Origin: Neobacillus pocheonensis
GTDB lineage: Bacteria > Bacillota > Bacilli > Bacillales > Cytobacillaceae
Length of the DNA stretch: 64,000 nucleotides
Assembly: GCA_023702235.1 (NCBI GenBank)
Contig: JAMQCR010000001.1
Location: 558,001-622,000 of the forward strand
Direction: 5' to 3'
Shown here: piece after piece, positions 10,559 through 20,630 of the stretch
How the letters are laid out: each line of letters opens with the position of its first letter
Numbering within the stretch: position 1 is the stretch's first letter
Notes under the pieces: generated by a model
Told to the model about the DNA's origin: nothing
Databases searched by the model: none
Seen by the model: only the letters and a program-made list of their open reading frames with translations
Program-made: the position numbers and the translations under genes

Positions 10559-11826
10559 ATGTCTATTAGCATTCCCAGAGGAACGCAGGATATATTACCC
10601 GGCGAGGTAGAAAAATGGCAGCTGATTGAAAATAAAGCGAGAGAGCTATGTGAGAAATATCAATATCATGAAATTCGTACACCAATTTTTGAACATACAG
10701 ATCTCTTTTTAAGGGGAGTCGGCGACACAACGGATATTGTTCAAAAAGAAATGTACACCTTTGAAGACAGGGGAGGTCGAAGTATTACGCTAAGACCTGA
10801 AGGAACTGCTTCAACAGTAAGATCCTTTGTTGAGAAAAAGATGTTTGGCTATGCCAACCAGCCTGTAAAGCTTTATTATATGGGCCGATGTTCCGATATG
10901 AACGCCCACAGGCAGGACGATTCCGTCAGTTTGTTCAATTTGGAATTGAGGCACTAGGAAGTAATGATCCAGCGATTGATGCAGAAGTGATTTCTCTTGC
11001 GATGAATCTCTATAAAGAAATGGGCTTAAAAAAGCTAAAATTGATTGTCAACAGCCTTGGAGATAAGGAGAGCCGAACTGCTCACCGGGATGCGCTCGTT
11101 AACCACTTTAAACCTCGGATTGGCGAGTTTTGCAAAGACTGCCAAAATCGTCTTGAAAAAAATCCATTAAGGATTCTGGATTGTAAACAGGACCATGATC
11201 ACGAACTTATGAAATCGGCACCGTCTATCATTGAATATTTAAATGATTTTTCAAAAGCCTATTTTGAAAAATTACAACAGTATTTATCTCAATTAGACAT
11301 TCCTTTTGAGGTCGATCCAAATCTTGTTCGTGGTTTAGATTATTACAATCATACAGCATTTGAAATTATGAGCAATGCCGAAGGCTTCGGGGCCATTACC
11401 ACCTTATGCGGCGGCGGACGTTATAACGGTTTAGCTGAAGAAATCGGCGGCCCAGAAACGCCTGGAATTGGCTTTGCCTTAAGCATTGAACGTTTTATTG
11501 CTGCCATAAATGCCGAAGGTGTAGAGCTTGAAATCAACGAAGGCATCGATTGTTATCTAGCTGCTCTTGGTGACGAAGCGAAGGACTATACAGTAGGACT
11601 ATTACAACAGCTCAGAATGGCAGGTTTTTCTGCAGAAAGAGATTACTTGGATAGAAAGATTAAGGCTCAGTTTAAGGCAGCTGATCGCTTAAAAGCGAAG
11701 TACGTTGCTGTTCTTGGCGATGAAGAATTAAAAAACAATAAAATTAACGTGAAAAATATGGCAACAGGGGAACAGGTAGAAATAGACCTTTATTCATTTA
11801 TTAAATATTTTCAAGAGTTGCAATGA
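10559..11826 (+). CDS. hisS: Histidyl-tRNA synthetase (frameshift near 10884, suspected sequence error)
   Basis: Class II aminoacyl-tRNA synthetase. Motif 1/2 region: [14 protein letters not shown]; after the break [15 protein letters not shown] (motif 2), then [14 protein letters not shown] and a C-terminal anticodon-binding domain. The first frame runs to 10957, but from TGGGCCGATG (10881-10890) it becomes nonsense. Inserting one base gives [13 protein letters not shown], as in all HisRS, and about 422 aa. The lesion sits at GGCC. ATG 10559 follows AGGAGGA. As the only hisS seen here it should be essential. Confidence 0.93.
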
Positions 11827-11841
11827 CAAAGGGGGATTTAT

Positions 11842-13628
11842 ATGTTTGGCAGATCATATTTTTGTGGTGAAGTTCCAGAATCAGCAATTGGGGAAAAAGT
11901 AACATTAAAGGGATGGGTGCAAAGAAGACGTGACCTTGGCGGATTAATCTTTATAGATCTCCGTGACCGTTCTGGTATCGTACAGATCGTCTTCAATCCT
12001 GATGTTTCAAATGAAGCACTTCAAACAGCTGAAAAGGTTCGAAATGAATTTGTCCTTGATGTTGTGGGAACAGTAGTGGCTCGAGAAGCCGGGACGGTTA
12101 ATGATAATCTGAAAACCGGAAAAATTGAAGTCCAGGTTGAAAAATTAACGATTATCAATGAATCCAAAACACCTCCATTTATGATTTCAGATAAAACAGA
12201 TGTTGCAGAGGACGTACGTCTGAAATACCGTTATTTGGATTTCCGTCGTCCTGTTATTTTTGAAACATTAAAAATGCGCCATCAAGTTACGAAGCAAATT
12301 AGAGATTTTCTTGACACAGCAGGCTTTTTAGATATTGAAACGCCTATTTTAACAAAAAGTACTCCTGAAGGGGCACGCGATTATCTTGTCCCTAGTCGTG
12401 TTCATCCAGGTGAATTTTATGCTCTACCACAGTCGCCACAACTTTTTAAACAGTTGTTAATGTTGGGTGGAATTGAGCGTTATTATCAAATCGCACGCTG
12501 TTTCCGCGATGAGGACCTGCGCGCTGACCGTCAGCCGGAATTTACCCAAATCGACATTGAAACTAGCTTCCTTAGCCAAGAAGATATTATGAGCTTAATG
12601 GAAAAAATGATGAATAAGGTAATGAAAGAAGTAAAAGGTCTCGATATACCCGCTTCTTTCCCACGTATGACATACGATGAAGCGATGGGCCGTTATGGAT
12701 CTGACAAACCTGATACTCGCTTTGGAATAGAGCTAGTAGATCTTTCGGAAATTGTTAAGGATTCCGGATTTAAAGTTTTTGCTTCTGCTGTAGCAAATGG
12801 TGGCCAAGTGAAAGCCATCAATGTGAAAGGCGCAGCGGAAAACTATTCACGGAAGGATATCGACGCTTTAACAGATTTTGTTGGGGTCTATGGGGCCAAG
12901 GGTCTTGCATGGCTTAAAGTGGAAGCTGACGGCTTGAAAGGTCCAATTGCTAAGTTCTTTTCAGAAGAGGATGCAGCTGCCATTAAAGCTACTCTTGAAG
13001 CATCAGAAGGAGATTTATTGTTGTTTGTTGCCGACAAAAAGAGTGTCGTTGCCGATGCACTTGGTGCTTTAAGGTTAAAGCTTGGTAAGGAATTAAATCT
13101 CATTGATCAGAGTCTATTCAACTTCTTATGGATTACCGATTGCCATTACTTGAATACGATGAGGAAGAAGGTCGCTATTATGCGGCACATCATCCTTTTA
13201 CCATGCCATTCAGGGAAGACCTTGAATACTTAGAAACGGATCCTTCTAAAGTACGCGCGCAGGCGTATGACCTGGTTCTAAACGGATACGAACTTGGTGG
13301 TGGCTCATTAAGGATATTTGAACGTCATGTCCAAGAAAAAATGTTTAGCATTCTTGGGTTCACTCCTGAAGAAGCACAAAATCAATTTGGATTCCTGTTA
13401 AATGCCTTTGAATACGGTACACCGCCACATGGTGGTATCGCTCTTGGTTTAGACCGATTGGTCATGCTTCTTGCCGGAAGCACCAACCTACGGGATACCA
13501 TTGCGTTTCCAAAAACGGCTAGTGCAAGCTGCTTGTTAACGGACGCACCAGGTGAAGTATCCGAGGCGCAATTAAAGGATCTTCATTTGTCCTTAAATGT
13601 TAAAAAAGATGAGAAAACGCTTTCGTGA
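11842..13628 (+). CDS. aspS: Aspartyl-tRNA synthetase (frameshift near 13141, suspected sequence error)
   Basis: Class II synthetase of the bacterial type: OB-fold anticodon domain first ([19 protein letters not shown]), then [14 protein letters not shown] and [20 protein letters not shown], a GAD insertion, and C-terminal motif 3 ([15 protein letters not shown]). The frame breaks at GATTGCCATTAC (13138-13149). Restoring TGGCCA for TGCCA gives [18 protein letters not shown] and about 595 aa (592 in B. subtilis). Again a G is missing at GGCC. It lies 15 bases after hisS under the same T-box. Confidence 0.94.
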
Positions 13629-13632
13629 TCGC

Positions 13633-13661
13633 TTGAATGAGAAATTGTTTTATGCTATCAT
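13633..13661 (+). promoter_or_regulatory. Sigma-A promoter of 6S RNA
   Basis: TTGAAT (13633-13638), 17-bp spacer, TATCAT (13656-13661). Predicted transcription start about 13668-13672. Confidence 0.6.
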
Positions 13662-13669
13662 AAAAGCAA

Positions 13670-13876
13670 TCAAATAAGAGTCCTGAAATGTACGTTGTAT
13701 TACCTGAAATTTTGACCAACATTATTTCTTCGGGAGTCTAGAGTTTTCTAGTTGCGTAAATGCCCCAACCTTTTCGGTTAAGGGGACTTACAAAATTAGG
13801 AACAGGACACCCACCTGCATTGTGCGGGATCAAAATGAAGGAACCCAAAGCGACGGCATGATTGGGACACTTAGAA
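13670..13876 (+). ncRNA. ssrS: 6S RNA (6S-1/BsrA type)
   Basis: RNA that mimics an open promoter and binds the sigma-A holoenzyme. The 5' part, GTCCTGAAATGTACGTTGTA then ACCTGAAATTTTGACCAACA, closely resembles the B. subtilis 6S-1 5' arm as I remember it. The 5' TAAG.GTCC can pair with the 3' GGGACACTTA at 13864-13873, forming the closing stem. An apical hairpin GCCCCAACC...GGTTAAGGGG is visible at 13762-13789. The location between aspS and tcdA (yrvM) is the same as bsrA in B. subtilis. Confidence 0.85.
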
Positions 13877-13912
13877 AAATAGCCCCCTGCAAAGCAGGAG
13901 GCTATTTTTTGT
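13876..13912 (+). terminator. Terminator of 6S RNA
   Basis: Stem AAAATAGCC.CCTGC/GCAGG.GGCTATTTTTT around loop AAA (13877-13910), with a T6 tail. Confidence 0.82.
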
Positions 13913-14048
13913 GGTCATTTGAACTTTGAGAAATATCTAGCTCCAGCTTTTCTCATTATTGTGATACTTGCTTTTATCGGTTGGTATGATATATTTTTTT
14001 AGGGTAAAAGATAAAAAATAGCGAATTCAACTTTTTGGAGTGAACATA

Positions 14049-14815
14049 ATGTTACATCAATTTTCCCGTAATGAACTTGCAATTGGAAAAGAAGGCTTGA
14101 AATTATGAAAAACAGTACGGTTGCTGTTTTAGGAATTGGCGGTGTCGGATCTTTTGCTGCAGAAGCTCTGGCACGTTCAGGTGTTGGGCGCTTAGTGTTA
14201 GTAGATAAGGATGATGTTGATATTACGAACGTGAATCGTCAACTAGTCGCGCTTCTATCCACTGTCGGCAAGCCTAAAGTGGATATCATGACAGAACGGA
14301 TTAAGGATATTAATCCAGATTGTGAAGTCATTCCATTAAAAATATTCTATACAGAAGAGACCTATGAAGAGTTTTTTAGCCATAACCTGGATTTTGTCGT
14401 TGATGCTTCAGATACCATCGTGTATAAAATCCATCTTATGAAAGAATGTTTAAAAAGGAATATTCCAATCATTTCGAGCATGGGTGCCGCTAATAAAATG
14501 GACCCAACTCGTTTCAAAATTGCTGATATTTCAAAAACGCATACCGATCCTATTGCCAAGGTGATCCGTTCAAAGCTACGTAAAGAAAGAATTTATAAAG
14601 GTATACCAGTGGTCTTTTCCGATGAAAGTCCAATTGTCATTCGTGAGGATGTTCGCAAGGAAGTAGGAAACGATCAAGCCGCTATTCGCAAAGCGAAGAT
14701 GCCGCCATCTTCCAATGCTTTTGTTCCTTCAGCAGTAGGTTTAATTCAGGCAAGTTATGTTGTCAGAGAATTATTGAATGGAATCAAAATAAAACGTGTG
14801 GCCGATGAAAATTAA
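14049..14815 (+). CDS. tcdA: tRNA threonylcarbamoyladenosine dehydratase TcdA (frameshift near 14103)
   Basis: E1/ThiF-like enzyme that cyclises t6A to ct6A at position 37 of ANN-decoding tRNAs. The nucleotide-binding loop is GIGGVGSFAAEALARSGVG. The true N-terminus MLHQFSRNELAIGKEGLK starts at ATG 14049 behind GGAGTG, and its frame meets a TGA at about 14103. One missing T in AAATTATG (expected AAATTATTG, giving LKLLKNSTVAVLG) joins it to the main frame. The result is 255 aa, normal for YrvM. This lesion is not at GGCC. Confidence 0.87.
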
Positions 14816-14822
14816 GTTTATT

Positions 14823-14857
14823 AAACCCTGAACCTAAAAAAAGTTCGGGGTTTTTTC
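14823..14857 (+). terminator. Terminator after tcdA
   Basis: Stem AACCC.GAAC/GTTC.GGGTT with an A-rich loop and T6 tail. Confidence 0.75.
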
Positions 14858-15047
14858 CTCTTTCAGCCCTCAGCCCTATAGAAGCTTCATTCTGAAGCCG
14901 TTTTTAGAAAATGAATGATATGTCTATACTTTAATTGTGAAAAGGAGCTCAATGGGTTTTCTAGAAAATAAGGAAAATTTTTCTACAATAAGGTAAACTT
15001 GAGTGGGACATTGAAATGCTGAATTGATTTGAGAGGGGAGAAAAAAT

Positions 15048-15974
15048 TTGGAATCGATTGTAGAATTAAAGGATGTTACCAAAGTGATTAAAGGAAGAAC
15101 GATTATAGATAAGATCAGCTTCCAAGTGAATAAGGGAGAGGTCTTTGGTTTCCTAGGTCCAAATGGAGCAGGGAAAACTACCACTATTAGAATGATCGTT
15201 GGCTTAATGGGAATCACAGCAGGAGACATTACGATAGGCGGATATAGCATAAAAAGTAAGTTTGAAGAGGCAGTAAGTCATGTTGGTGCCATTGTCGAAA
15301 ACCCGGAAATGTATAAATTTTTAAGCGGATATCAAAACCTTGTACATTATGCAAGAATGTCAAAAGGGATAACTAAAGAAAAAATCGATGAAACGGTAGA
15401 GCTTGTGGGATTAACTGGACGTATTCATGATAAGGTAAAAACCTACTCACTTGGAATGAGGCAGAGATTAGGATTAGCCCAATGTCTTTTACATGATCCT
15501 GAGGTTTTGATCCTAGACGAACCCACGAATGGGCTTGACCCCGCTGGAATCAGAGAAATCCGAGATTACTTAAGGCTGCTAGCTAGAGAAAAAAATATGG
15601 CGATCATCGTTTCCAGCCATTTGCTTTCGGAAATGGAAATGATGTGTGATCGAATTGGAATCATTCAAAATGGGCGACTGATTGATGTTCAGCTTGTCCA
15701 AGAATTCGTTCATGGAACGGAAGTAATCTATGAACTTGAAGTCATCCCACGTGAAAAGGCACTTTTGCTTGTACTAGAGAACTATCCAAATGTGCCTGCT
15801 ACTCGATCAAGAAATGGAATTTCTGCTGAACTTCCAAAAGAAGAAATTCCTAATCTGGTTAAATTGTTCGTTGGAGAAGAAATTCAAGTGTTTGGGATAA
15901 AAGAAGTGGCCAAAACATTAGAGGATCGCTTCCTTGAAGTTACATCGGAAAAGGAGGCGATAAGCCGTGGTTAA
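15048..15974 (+). CDS. ABC transporter ATP-binding protein (BcrA/CcmA type)
   Basis: ATPase of an ABC-2 exporter. Walker A GPNGAGKTT (about residue 36), signature YSLGMRQRLGLA, Walker B VLILDEPTNGLDP, switch His in SSHLLSEME. 308 aa with the C-terminal extension common in BcrA-like proteins. The start is TTG 15048 after GAGAGGGGAG. It overlaps the permease gene by 8 bases. The substrate is unknown; relatives act on peptide antibiotics or in cell-envelope stress. Confidence 0.88.
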   Translation: MESIVELKDVTKVIKGRTIIDKISFQVNKGEVFGFLGPNGAGKTTTIRMIVGLMGITAGDITIGGYSIKSKFEEAVSHVGAIVENPEMYKFLSGYQNLVHYARMSKGITKEKIDETVELVGLTGRIHDKVKTYSLGMRQRLGLAQCLLHDPEVLILDEPTNGLDPAGIREIRDYLRLLAREKNMAIIVSSHLLSEMEMMCDRIGIIQNGRLIDVQLVQEFVHGTEVIYELEVIPREKALLLVLENYPNVPATRSRNGISAELPKEEIPNLVKLFVGEEIQVFGIKEVAKTLEDRFLEVTSEKEAISRG

Positions 15975-16917
15975 CCTAATTAAAAATGAATGGATGAAAA
16001 TATTTAGAAGACCTGGTACCTATGTGATGATCGCGATTCTAATTGTGATGACCTCCGTTGTGGGTGCATTTCTTAAGTATCAGGAGGGCGGTAAAAACAC
16101 CGCTGTCGATCCAAAATGGGAGCAAACACTCCAGCAGGAAAACGATGCATTAAAAAAACAAGAAGAATCCAGTGGGACAAAGGTGGAGAAGCTTTTTTTT
16201 ACTAAGTCGATTGCGCTTAATGATTATCGGATAAAGCATCATATTCCACCAGAACAAAATTATGATGTATGGAAGTTTGTAACTGATGCTTCTCAGCTTA
16301 TCCAATTAGCTGGACTGTTTACGATTATCATTTCCGCAGGAATCGTCGCAAGTGAATTTAATTGGGGAACCATTAAGCTCCTTTTAATTCGTCCAATTAA
16401 TCGTAGTAAAATATTAATTTCCAAGTATTTAACGATCCTTTTGTTTGCCTTAACCATGCTCGCCGTTTTATTTGTATATTCAACAGCGATTGGTGCCATT
16501 CTTTTTGGAATGCCAGAAAAAGCTGTTTCTTATTTAAATTATTATAATGGCCAGGTTACCGAGCAAAATATGGTTGTCCATTTACTGATTTATTATGGCT
16601 TGAATTCAATTAATATGATCATGCTTGCTACCATGGCATTTATGATTTCATCGGTTTTCCGGAACAGCTCACTGGCCATCGGATTGTCTTTATTTTTAAT
16701 GTTTACTGGCGGTCAAATAACAAACCTGATATCTCTTAAGTTTTCATGGGCAAAGTATATCTTGTTTGCAAATACTGATTTAATGCAATATTTCGAAGGT
16801 ACTCCAATGGTAGATGGAATGACACTGCCTTTTTCAGTATTGATGCTTTTTGTCTATTTTTTGATCTTCCAATTCTTAGCCTTCATTGTTTTCAAAAAAA
16901 GGGATGTTGCAGCATAG
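15967..16917 (+). CDS. ABC-2 type transporter permease
   Basis: 316-aa membrane subunit. One N-terminal membrane segment (YVMIAILIVMTSVVGAFL) is followed by an extracellular loop of about 80 residues rich in Q, K and E, then five more hydrophobic segments ending IFQFLAFIVFKKRDVAA. The topology fits the ABC-2/DUF2705 permeases that pair with BcrA ATPases. The start is GTG 15967 behind AGGAGG in the ATPase gene. No clue to the cargo. Confidence 0.85.
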   Translation: MVNLIKNEWMKIFRRPGTYVMIAILIVMTSVVGAFLKYQEGGKNTAVDPKWEQTLQQENDALKKQEESSGTKVEKLFFTKSIALNDYRIKHHIPPEQNYDVWKFVTDASQLIQLAGLFTIIISAGIVASEFNWGTIKLLLIRPINRSKILISKYLTILLFALTMLAVLFVYSTAIGAILFGMPEKAVSYLNYYNGQVTEQNMVVHLLIYYGLNSINMIMLATMAFMISSVFRNSSLAIGLSLFLMFTGGQITNLISLKFSWAKYILFANTDLMQYFEGTPMVDGMTLPFSVLMLFVYFLIFQFLAFIVFKKRDVAA

Positions 16918-16918
16918 A

Positions 16919-16948
16919 TATACCCCCGGGATTCCGGGGGTATTTTTT
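16919..16948 (+). terminator. Bidirectional terminator between permease and yuiD
   Basis: ATACCCCCGG, loop GATT, CCGGGGGTAT, T6. It lies between convergent genes; the opposite strand has a shorter T-rich end. Confidence 0.85.
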
Positions 16949-16998
16949 ACTAAACCAGTCTTTTATTATTGTCACTCTATCGCATTTTGATATGGCTA

Positions 16999-17469
16999 TT
17001 AAAACGGATAGAAATAATACGTTAAGATACCAATTATAATGCCCGTTATAGCTCCAAAAAACACTTCTGTTGGTTGATGCCCAAGTAATTCTTTCAATTT
17101 CTCTCTAGACTCTGTTTTCTTTAAATTCGGGTCTTTTAAGGTTTCAATTAAACGATTGAAATCAACTAGCAGTTTATTTAAAACTTCTGCGTGGTACCCT
17201 GCATGTCTTCTAACACCTGTCGCATCATGCATGACGATCATAGAAACTACAACACAAATTGCAAACTCATTTGAAAAGAAACCGGAAGTTAATCCGATTG
17301 CTGTAGTCAAAGAAACAATCGTAGAGGTATGAGAACTTGGCATTCCACCTGTGCTAAACATCAGTTTCCATTTTAATTCCCTAGATGTTAAAAAATGAAT
17401 TGGAATTTTTACGAATTGGGCAATCAACATACCTAAAAGAGAAGCAACAATTGGATAGGATAAAAACAT
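16999..17469 (-). CDS. yuiD: Divergent PAP2 family membrane protein (YuiD/DUF212)
   Basis: 156-aa membrane protein of the acid phosphatase/vanadium-haloperoxidase-related family. It shows GGMPSSHTSTIVSL, DATGVRRHAGYHAEVLN and LGHQPTEVFFGAITG, the three conserved blocks, between hydrophobic segments. ATG 17469 on the minus strand follows AAGGAGG. Family members probably act on lipid phosphates; the specific substrate is unknown. It is divergent from the sulfolipid cluster, sharing a 266-bp intergenic region. Confidence 0.85.
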   Translation of the reverse strand: MFLSYPIVASLLGMLIAQFVKIPIHFLTSRELKWKLMFSTGGMPSSHTSTIVSLTTAIGLTSGFFSNEFAICVVVSMIVMHDATGVRRHAGYHAEVLNKLLVDFNRLIETLKDPNLKKTESREKLKELLGHQPTEVFFGAITGIIIGILTYYFYPF

Positions 17470-17735
17470 TTTGCCCTCCTTTTGTACTTTTGTACTCAGA
17501 ATATGAAGAATTTACTGTATAAACAGTTGAGATATATTTTATTATTCCTAAAACGAAAGTAGAAATCCATCTCATTAATTTCAATTATAAAGTCTAAATA
17601 CTAAATAAAATCTTATAGTATTATTAAATGTTTCTTAAAAGGAAATGTTTTGAAAAAATTGGTGTTACATTGAAGGGGAAAAGTTTTAAATATAGGTTGT
17701 TTTTATTTTGATAATAATGTCTTGGAGGTATGAAA

Positions 17736-18881
17736 ATGAAAATTATCGTTGCAGGCGGAGATGGTTTTTGTGGCTGGCCAACAGCCCTATATCTGTCAAA
17801 ACAAGGCCATGATGTTTCAATTTTAGATAGCATGATTCGGCGTAAGTGGGACCTGGAGTTAGGGGCCAATTCGTTAACACCTATTGCTTCTCTCGAGGAA
17901 CGTGTTCAATGTTGGCATGAAATCACTGGGAGGAAAATAAAAATATATCAAGGTGACTTAAATCATTTTGACTTTTTAAGGGAAGTAATCCGTCAAGAAC
18001 TTCCTGATGCATTTGTTCATTTTGCGGAACAGAGATCTGCGCCCTATTCCATGATTGACCGTGAGCATGCAGTATTTACGCAAACAAACAATGTTGTAGG
18101 AACATTAAATGTTATTTATGCTGTGAAGGAACTTGTTCCAGATTGTCATATTATTAAACTGGGTACGATGGGCGAATACGGTCAGCCTAATATTGATATT
18201 GAAGAAGGATATCTTAAAATATCCCACAATGGACGTGAAGATATTCTTCCCTATCCAAAGCAGCCGGGTTCGATGTACCATCTCTCAAAGGTTCATGACA
18301 GCCATAATTTAATGTTTGCCGCAAAAATTTGGGGACTTCGTGTAACGGACTTGAACCAGGGGATTGTCTATGGGCTGGAAACTGACGAAACGAAGCTGGA
18401 TCCAAAACTGACTAATCGTTTAGATTATGATGGGGTGTTTGGAACTGCCTTAAATCGTTTTCTGATTCAAGCAGCCGTAGGGCATGAGTTAACGGTCTAT
18501 GGGTCAGGAGGACAAATACGCAGTTTCTTGAACATTAAAGATACGGTCCGTTGTATTGAAATTGCCGCGAATCATCCTGCCGACAAAGGGGAATTCCGCG
18601 TTTTCAACCAATTCACAGAGGAATTTTCCGTCCTGGATTTAGCCAATAAAGTAAAGCAGGTTGCTCAGGAAGTGGGATTTGATGCGAGGATTGTCCATCT
18701 TGAAAATCCACGTATCGAAAAAGAAGATCATTATTACCATGCCGTACACACAAAACTTGTGGATCTCGGACTTGAGTCGAATTTATTAACAAAAGATGTG
18801 CTTCGTGAGATTTTAATGACCATTATTGAACAAAAAAACCGTGTAATTAAGGAGAAAATATTACCTGATGTCAAATGGTAG
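17736..18881 (+). CDS. sqdB: UDP-sulfoquinovose synthase (SqdB/SQD1)
   Basis: NAD-dependent SDR-type enzyme that makes UDP-sulfoquinovose from UDP-glucose and sulfite, the first committed step of sulfolipid synthesis. Family hallmarks in order: GGDGFCGWPTALYLS (NAD site), LGANSLTPI, FAEQRSAPYSMIDR, GTMGEYGQPNIDI, YHLSKVHDSHN (catalytic YxxxK) and TDLNQGIVYG. 381 aa, full length. ATG 17736 is preferred over ATG 17730 because GGAGGT lies six bases upstream of it and abuts the other. It is followed after 16 bases by a SqdX-like glycosyltransferase. Confidence 0.9.
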   Translation: MKIIVAGGDGFCGWPTALYLSKQGHDVSILDSMIRRKWDLELGANSLTPIASLEERVQCWHEITGRKIKIYQGDLNHFDFLREVIRQELPDAFVHFAEQRSAPYSMIDREHAVFTQTNNVVGTLNVIYAVKELVPDCHIIKLGTMGEYGQPNIDIEEGYLKISHNGREDILPYPKQPGSMYHLSKVHDSHNLMFAAKIWGLRVTDLNQGIVYGLETDETKLDPKLTNRLDYDGVFGTALNRFLIQAAVGHELTVYGSGGQIRSFLNIKDTVRCIEIAANHPADKGEFRVFNQFTEEFSVLDLANKVKQVAQEVGFDARIVHLENPRIEKEDHYYHAVHTKLVDLGLESNLLTKDVLREILMTIIEQKNRVIKEKILPDVKW

Positions 18882-18897
18882 TCGGAAGTGAACAGAA

Positions 18898-20046
18898 ATG
18901 AGAATAGCGATCATCACTGAAACCTTTTTACCATCAACAGATGGGATTGTAACAAGACTGTGTGCGTCCATTCGCTGGCTTAAAAACAATGGGCACGAGG
19001 TGTTAATTATTGCCCCTGACTTAGGGGTAACTGATTTTGAAGGGACCCCTGTTGCGGGTGTTCCCGCCTACACCTTTTTTCTTTATAAAGATAAAAAATT
19101 TTCTTTTCTTTCGCGAAAAGTAAAAAGCTATTTACTAAATTTTCAACCCAATCTTGTCCATGTTGTAAATCCTGCTTTTCTTGGAGTAGCGGGCATTTTT
19201 TATGCAAAGCGATTAATGTTCCCCTTGGTCGCTTCGTATCATACAAATGTACCAAAGTATGCAGATTATTATCATCTTTCATTCTTAAAACCAGCATTAT
19301 GGTGGTATTTTAGGACGCTCCATAATAGAGCAGATTTAAACCTATGTACCTCCCAGTCTGTACTTACCGAATTAAAAGAGAAAAAGTTCAAAAATATTCA
19401 CTATTGGAAGCGGGGGGTTGACACAGAACAATATCATCCCTATCGATTTAATGCTGCTATGCGTGAACGATTAACAGCTGGTCAAAAGGATAAAAAATTA
19501 CTTCTTTATGTGGGGCGGTTAGCTCCGGAAAAAGATATTGAAAAGATTCGTTTGGTTCTCGAACAGTCAAATGACTTTTGCTTGGCGATTGTCGGCGATG
19601 GCCCGCATAGAGCTTTTCTTGAACAATACTTTAAGGACACGGACACCGTTTTTACTGGATTTCTTCATGGAGATGAGCTTGCCAGTGCATATGCTTCGTC
19701 AGACATCTTTGTTTTCCCCTCAACGACGGAAACGTTAGGTCTTGTCTTATTAGAGGCGATGGCTTCTGGGCTTCCAGTTGTTGCGGCAAAGAGCGGGCCG
19801 ACAAGTGAGCAAGTCAATGATGGAATCACTGGTCTGCTTTACACCAATCAAAATGAATTTGTTCGGTTGATTTTCGAGCTAAAGGACGGCTCGTTTCGTT
19901 TGAAACTAGGTCAGCAGGCTTGTACAGTCAGTCAAATGGTGGGATGGGATGCACCATCTAATCAATTACTTGATTTTTACAAAGAAACATTCAGTAAACA
20001 CCGTCAACCAGCAAAGGTGCTAAGAGAGAATCATTTGTATAAATAG
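18898..20046 (+). CDS. sqdX: Glycosyltransferase family 4, SqdX-like sulfoquinovosyltransferase
   Basis: GT-B glycosyltransferase, 382 aa. The N-terminus MRIAIITETFLPSTDGIVTR closely matches that of cyanobacterial SqdX (sulfolipid synthase, UDP-sulfoquinovose:diacylglycerol). The C-terminal half has LYVGRLAPEKDIE and the donor-binding TETLGLVLLEAMASGLPVV. The assignment rests on this similarity plus the adjacent sqdB; GT4 enzymes such as MgtA glucosyl-diacylglycerol synthases are the alternative. ATG 18898, RBS GGAAGTGA. Confidence 0.78.
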   Translation: MRIAIITETFLPSTDGIVTRLCASIRWLKNNGHEVLIIAPDLGVTDFEGTPVAGVPAYTFFLYKDKKFSFLSRKVKSYLLNFQPNLVHVVNPAFLGVAGIFYAKRLMFPLVASYHTNVPKYADYYHLSFLKPALWWYFRTLHNRADLNLCTSQSVLTELKEKKFKNIHYWKRGVDTEQYHPYRFNAAMRERLTAGQKDKKLLLYVGRLAPEKDIEKIRLVLEQSNDFCLAIVGDGPHRAFLEQYFKDTDTVFTGFLHGDELASAYASSDIFVFPSTTETLGLVLLEAMASGLPVVAAKSGPTSEQVNDGITGLLYTNQNEFVRLIFELKDGSFRLKLGQQACTVSQMVGWDAPSNQLLDFYKETFSKHRQPAKVLRENHLYK

Positions 20047-20070
20047 GAAAATTATATAGTGGTGGAGGCC

Positions 20071-20517
20071 ATGACATTTCTGAAACGATATAAAAACAGC
20101 ATATTAGAATATTTTAACTATTGTATCGTTGGCATCAGCTGTGCCGTAATCGACCTTGGAGTGCTGAATGGATTCCTTTATTTTTTTCCAACCAACCATC
20201 CTTATTGGCTTTCATTCTATAATTCCATTGCCTATAGTTTAGCTGTTTTGAATAGTTATATTTGGAATTCCAAATACACATTTAAAGTAAGGAAAAACAA
20301 AAAACAATTAATTGCTTTTATCATTCAAGCTCTAGTAAGTCTTATGATTGCAAATTTGGTATTTATTTTTGGACTGTGGTTATTCGGTTTTATCTACATT
20401 TTTCCTATTTGGGTAAAAACAAACTTGGCTAAGGTAATTTCTATGTTCTTATCATCAACGGCTAGCTTTATTTTTAATAAATTTATCGTTTTCCGAAAAA
20501 AACCAATGGAAAATTAG
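20071..20517 (+). CDS. GtrA family membrane protein
   Basis: About 148 aa with four hydrophobic segments in two pairs, the GtrA/DPMS-like fold proposed to flip lipid-linked sugars. Conserved features include YFNYCIVGISCAVIDLGVL, Y.WN.KYTF and a C-terminal FIFNKFIVFRK. ATG 20071 follows GGTGGAGGCC very closely (two bases after GGAGG); GTG 20059 is the alternative. Its place as third gene after sqdB-sqdX suggests a part in sulfolipid or lipid-sugar transport, which is inference. Confidence 0.82.
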   Translation: MTFLKRYKNSILEYFNYCIVGISCAVIDLGVLNGFLYFFPTNHPYWLSFYNSIAYSLAVLNSYIWNSKYTFKVRKNKKQLIAFIIQALVSLMIANLVFIFGLWLFGFIYIFPIWVKTNLAKVISMFLSSTASFIFNKFIVFRKKPMEN

Positions 20518-20578
20518 AATTAATCACAGGTGGTAGCCATCGCTATCCCTTTCTAATTTAATTTTGAATAAGGAAAAA

Positions 20579-20630
20579 GAGGCTGGCTCAAATGGTCGTT
20601 TTATAACGACCAATTGGGTCAGCCTCTTAA
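20579..20630. terminator. Nested bidirectional terminator between gtrA gene and rarA
   Basis: Outer stem GAGGCTG/CAGCCTC (20579-20585 with 20620-20626) encloses a perfect inner hairpin TGGTCGTT-TTAT-AACGACCA. It lies between convergent genes; the rarA stop codon falls in the outer arm. Confidence 0.75.

Noticed and set aside
10422..10610. 62-codon ORF across the hisS T-box and start
   Set aside because: It covers the T-box antiterminator/terminator and overlaps the hisS start in another frame; no coding support.
17381..17869. Minus-strand ORFs upstream of and over sqdB
   Set aside because: No ribosome sites or family features; they overlap yuiD and sqdB, which are both clear.
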